In this document: piece after piece, positions 5,175 to 8,289 of the stretch
Position numbering within the stretch: the stretch's first letter is position 1
Layout: every line of letters starts with the position of its first letter
Assembly (NCBI GenBank): GCA_948999435.1
Contig: CARJCM010000052.1
Span: 1 to 8,289 of the forward strand
Direction: 5' to 3'
DNA: 8,289 nucleotides
From: an uncultured Bacilli bacterium
GTDB taxonomy: Bacteria; Bacillota_I; Bacilli_A; RF39; UBA660
The notes under the pieces: generated by a model
Databases searched by the model: none
The model's input: the letters and a program-made list of their open reading frames with translations, nothing else
What the model was told of the DNA's origin: nothing
Made by a program: the position numbers and the translations under genes

Positions 5175-7526
5175 ATGGAAAGAATATTAAAGGCAGAAGA
5201 ATTAGAAAAAATTAATGCATATTTTAGGGCAGCCAATTATTTGGCAGCTTGTGAATTATATTTAAAAGATAATCCACTTCTTAAAGAACCTTTAAAGTTA
5301 GAACATATAAAATCTAAACTAGTGGGTCATTGGGGAACAACACCAGGACAAAACTTTGTTTATGTTCATTTGAATCGCATTATTAAAGAGCATAATCTAA
5401 ATATGATTTATTTAAGTGGACCAGGACATGGTGGAGGAGCTTTTTATTCTAATATTTATTTAGAAGGAACTTATAGCAAGGTTTATCCAGAAGTTTCATA
5501 TGATGAATATGGATTAAAAAAGCTTTTTAAACAATTTAGTTTTCCAGGTGGTACTTCTAGTCATGTTGCACCAGAGATGCCAGGAAGTATTAATGAAGGT
5601 GGAGAACTTGGATATAGTCTTGCTCATGCTTTTGGAGCTGTTTTAGATAATCCAGATTTATGGGCGGCTTGTGTAATAGGCGACGGAGAAGCAGAAACAG
5701 GTCCTCTAGCAGCTAGTTGGCAATTAAATAAATTTTTAAATCCTAAAAATGATGGGGTTGTTTTACCTATACTTCATTTAAATGGCTATAAAATTGCTAA
5801 TCCAACTATTCTAGCAAGAATTAGTAAAGAAGAACTAACAATGTATTTTAAAGGTATGGGCTATGAACCTTATTTTGTGGAGTATAGAAATGATGCAGGG
5901 ATTCATGAAGATATGGCTTATACTTTAGAGACTATTGTTAAAAGAATTAAAGAAATTAAAGATAAAGCTAAAAATAATGATGATAGTTCAAGACCTATGT
6001 GGCCAATGATAGTTTTAAAGACACCTAAAGGTTGGACTGGACCTAAACTAGTCGAAGAAAAAGTTATTGAGGGAACTTTTAGAGCTCACCAAGTTCCAGC
6101 GCAAGTTGATAAAGAACATAGTATGAATTTGGATATTTTAGAAGAATGGTTAAAAAGTTATAGACCTTGGGAATTATTTGATAGTAATGGAATTTTAAAA
6201 AGAGGTTTACAAGATTTAATTCCAGAAAATCCAATGGGTATGAATCCTCATGCGAATGGAGGAGAATTATTAAAAGAATTAAAAGTTCCAGACTTTAAAG
6301 ATTATATGTTAGAAATAAGTCCTGGTATTACTAAAAAAAGTGATATGATGGAACTAGGTAATTTTATTCGAGATGTAGTAAAAAATAATTCGGATAATTT
6401 TAAAATATTTGGTCCTGATGAAGCTTTATCTAATCGTTTAAATCATGTATTTGAAGCTACTAACAGAAAATGGAATGGAGAAACTATAGAGGGTGATGAA
6501 TTCTTAAATAGTGATGGAGCAGTAATTGATAGTATTTTATCAGAGCATGCTTTAGAAGGAATGCTTGAGGGTTATCTTTTAACTGGAAGACACGGGTTTA
6601 TTCATACATATGAAGCTTTTAGTAGAGTGATAGATTCAATGGTTAGTCAACATGCTAAATGGCTTAAAATTTCGAAAGAACTATCTTGGCGTAAAGATAT
6701 AGCTAGTTTAAATATTATTCTTACTAGTCATGTATGGCAACAAGACCATAATGGCTATACGCACCAAGATCCAGGATTTTTAAACCATTTAGTTACGAAA
6801 AAACCAGAGTTAGTGAGAATTTATTTACCAATAGATGCTAATACATTAATATCATGTTTTGACCATGTTATAAAGACAAAAAATTATGTAAATGTTATTG
6901 TGGCTAGTAAACATCCATCACTACAATGGTTAAATAAAGAAGAAGCGATAATACATTGTACTAAGGGAATTGGTATTTTACCTTTTGCTAGTAATGATGA
7001 TGGTAATCCTGATGTAGTTTTAGCAAGTGCTGGAGATACTCCTAATTTAGAAGTTATCGCAGCCAGTGAACTTTTAAGAAAATTTATTCCTAATATAAAG
7101 GTTAGAGTAGTTAATGTAATAGATTTAATGAAACTAGTTAGTCATGAAGAACATCCGCATGGATTAACAGATAAAGAATATGATGAATTATTTACAATAG
7201 ATAAACCAATAATTTTTGCTTTTCATGGCTATCCTAATTTAATTCATGAACTTACTTACAAAAGAGTAAATAATAATTTGCATGTAAGAGGATATAAAGA
7301 AGAGGGTGCTATTACAACACCATTTGATATGAGAGTTTTAAATGGAATTGATAGATATAGTTTAGTTTTAATGGCTTTAAAATACTCTGATTATGATGAT
7401 AAAAATGTAAGAAAGTTACAAGAATATGCAAGAGAAATGCTTGATAAACATGTTAAATATATAAAAGAGAATGGTATTGATATGCCAGAAATAACAGAAT
7501 TTACTTTAAGTGAGGAAGGTGTATAA
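5175..7526 (+). CDS. xfp: Phosphoketolase (xylulose-5-phosphate / fructose-6-phosphate)
   Basis: A thiamine-diphosphate enzyme of the cytosol. It splits xylulose 5-phosphate with phosphate into acetyl phosphate and glyceraldehyde 3-phosphate, and in dual-specificity members fructose 6-phosphate into acetyl phosphate and erythrose 4-phosphate. The 783 residues cover the whole family length (usually about 790-820). Visible signatures are GHWGTTPGQNF (51-61), GPGHGGG (82-88), the phosphoketolase signature EGGELGYSLAHAFGA (141-155), the thiamine-diphosphate/Mg motif GDGEAETGPL (169-178), HLNGYKIANPT, GRHGFIHTYEAF, QDHNGYTHQDPG (523-534), and FAFHGYPNLIHEL near the C terminus. Nothing is missing, so it should be active. 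Which sugar phosphate it prefers cannot be told from sequence. The ATG at 5175 gives a normal N terminus; the ribosome site (AGAGTGA, 5162-5168) is weaker than its neighbours'. It has its own promoter and is followed one base later by an FAD oxidoreductase gene, implying co-transcription. Confidence 0.97.
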   Translation: MERILKAEELEKINAYFRAANYLAACELYLKDNPLLKEPLKLEHIKSKLVGHWGTTPGQNFVYVHLNRIIKEHNLNMIYLSGPGHGGGAFYSNIYLEGTYSKVYPEVSYDEYGLKKLFKQFSFPGGTSSHVAPEMPGSINEGGELGYSLAHAFGAVLDNPDLWAACVIGDGEAETGPLAASWQLNKFLNPKNDGVVLPILHLNGYKIANPTILARISKEELTMYFKGMGYEPYFVEYRNDAGIHEDMAYTLETIVKRIKEIKDKAKNNDDSSRPMWPMIVLKTPKGWTGPKLVEEKVIEGTFRAHQVPAQVDKEHSMNLDILEEWLKSYRPWELFDSNGILKRGLQDLIPENPMGMNPHANGGELLKELKVPDFKDYMLEISPGITKKSDMMELGNFIRDVVKNNSDNFKIFGPDEALSNRLNHVFEATNRKWNGETIEGDEFLNSDGAVIDSILSEHALEGMLEGYLLTGRHGFIHTYEAFSRVIDSMVSQHAKWLKISKELSWRKDIASLNIILTSHVWQQDHNGYTHQDPGFLNHLVTKKPELVRIYLPIDANTLISCFDHVIKTKNYVNVIVASKHPSLQWLNKEEAIIHCTKGIGILPFASNDDGNPDVVLASAGDTPNLEVIAASELLRKFIPNIKVRVVNVIDLMKLVSHEEHPHGLTDKEYDELFTIDKPIIFAFHGYPNLIHELTYKRVNNNLHVRGYKEEGAITTPFDMRVLNGIDRYSLVLMALKYSDYDDKNVRKLQEYAREMLDKHVKYIKENGIDMPEITEFTLSEEGV

Positions 7527-7527
7527 A

Positions 7528-8289
7528 ATGACTTACGATTATATTATTATAGGAGCAGGAATGGGCGGCATCACTGCTGGGTTAGAGTTTGCTAATAATC
7601 ATAAAAAGGTACTTATTTTAGAAAAAAATAGTTTGCCTGGAGGCTGTGTTACAACATTTAAAAAAGGACGTTTTGAATTTGATTTAAGCTTATATGATTT
7701 ATATGATTTTGGTTCTTTAGATAAAAAAGGAGATATTAGAAAGCTTTTTAGTGATTATAATATTGATATTGAAACAGAATTAATTCCTTTTAATGCTCGA
7801 GTAAAAGATTTAACTACTGGTGATGATTTTAGAATAAAGGGTAATATTGATGAGTTTTTTGTAGAGTTAGAAAAGTTAAAAAGTGGTTCGGCTGATTCTT
7901 TAAAAGAGTTCTTGCGAGTTATTAAAGAGATTAATGAAGCAGTAGAAACATTGAAAAAAGGTCATGAAGATTTAAGTGATTATCCTAAATTTTTAAAATA
8001 TTTAGATAGTACTGTTATTGATGCTTTAACAGATTTAAGAATGCCTAGAGAAACTATTTATCGTTTATGTTTTATGTGGGTATATCTTGGAAGTCCACTT
8101 GATAAATTATCTTTTATTGATTTTGCGGTATTTATGTATAAATTAGTTTTTAAAAAAAGAGCAATCTTAAAAAATAAGAATATTGATATGGCTTTAAAAA
8201 TGATTAACCGTTATCAAGATTTAGGGGGTAAGATTTATTATCATTCTAAAGTTATAGAAATAGCTGATAATGGTCTATCAAATAAAATT
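7528..8289 (+). CDS. FAD-dependent oxidoreductase, phytoene desaturase (CrtI)-like, 3' end outside the window
   Basis: The first 254 codons are present and the frame is still open at the window edge. The N terminus is a dinucleotide-binding Rossmann fold: YDYIIIGAGMGGITAG with the GxGxxG glycines at residues 9, 11 and 14, and the ribose-binding acid Glu32 in VLILEKN. Next comes LPGGCVTTFKKGRFEFDLSLY (36-56), the PGG-plus-FD pattern of the phytoene desaturase / retinol saturase / amine oxidase group (COG1233-like). The later part (helical region 110-225, then GGKIYYHSKVIEI) also fits that fold, in which the next FAD-contact strand follows. The substrate is unknown; carotenoid chemistry should not be assumed. 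The start is ATG 7528, one base after the xfp stop, with GAGGAAGG (7512-7519) inside the end of xfp as ribosome site, so it is likely in the same operon and translationally coupled. Confidence 0.85.
   Translation, partial: MTYDYIIIGAGMGGITAGLEFANNHKKVLILEKNSLPGGCVTTFKKGRFEFDLSLYDLYDFGSLDKKGDIRKLFSDYNIDIETELIPFNARVKDLTTGDDFRIKGNIDEFFVELEKLKSGSADSLKEFLRVIKEINEAVETLKKGHEDLSDYPKFLKYLDSTVIDALTDLRMPRETIYRLCFMWVYLGSPLDKLSFIDFAVFMYKLVFKKRAILKNKNIDMALKMINRYQDLGGKIYYHSKVIEIADNGLSNKI

Overview
The window is very AT-rich chromosomal DNA from a low-GC Gram-positive-like bacterium, most likely an uncultured Bacilli or Mollicutes-related gut lineage. Supporting signs are AGGAGG-type ribosome binding sites, TTGATT/TATAAT promoters, strongly A/T-biased codons, and recognisable Firmicutes-type RpoZ and phosphoketolase proteins. 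All tryptophans are TGG and no TGA interrupts a gene, so the standard bacterial code fits rather than the Mycoplasma code. The lineage is inferred, not proven.

Left part (1-2080): a strong leftward promoter near position 24-52 serves a gene outside the window. A minus-strand regulator with two XRE helix-turn-helix domains follows. It is divergent from two genes of unknown function on the plus strand (198 and 239 residues), each with its own promoter.

Middle (2081-3560): rpoZ, encoding the RNA polymerase omega subunit, lies here. It is followed by a tRNA-Ala(UGC) gene with its own promoter and a good terminator. The tRNA carries two unusual bases, C at position 33 and a C-A mismatch in the T stem. 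Next is a serine alpha/beta hydrolase of the monoacylglycerol-lipase type with a complete catalytic triad.

Right part (3561-8289): an unknown 176-residue protein comes first, then a short Ppx/GppA-like ASKHA phosphatase with an altered catalytic motif and a hairpin terminator. Next is a full-length phosphoketolase (xfp). The start of an FAD-dependent, phytoene-desaturase-like oxidoreductase follows and runs off the window. Phosphoketolase and oxidoreductase are one base apart and form an operon; the other genes mostly look like single-gene transcription units.

Phosphoketolase makes acetyl phosphate from sugar phosphates, and the Ppx-like protein belongs to a family acting on polyphosphate or pppGpp, but nothing in the sequence ties the two together beyond adjacency. 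Most of the window is ordinary chromosome. No CRISPR array, insertion sequence, prophage gene or convincing new multi-gene system was seen. The least explained parts are the regulator with its two divergent unknown genes, the deviant tRNA-Ala, and the phosphoketolase-oxidoreductase pair.
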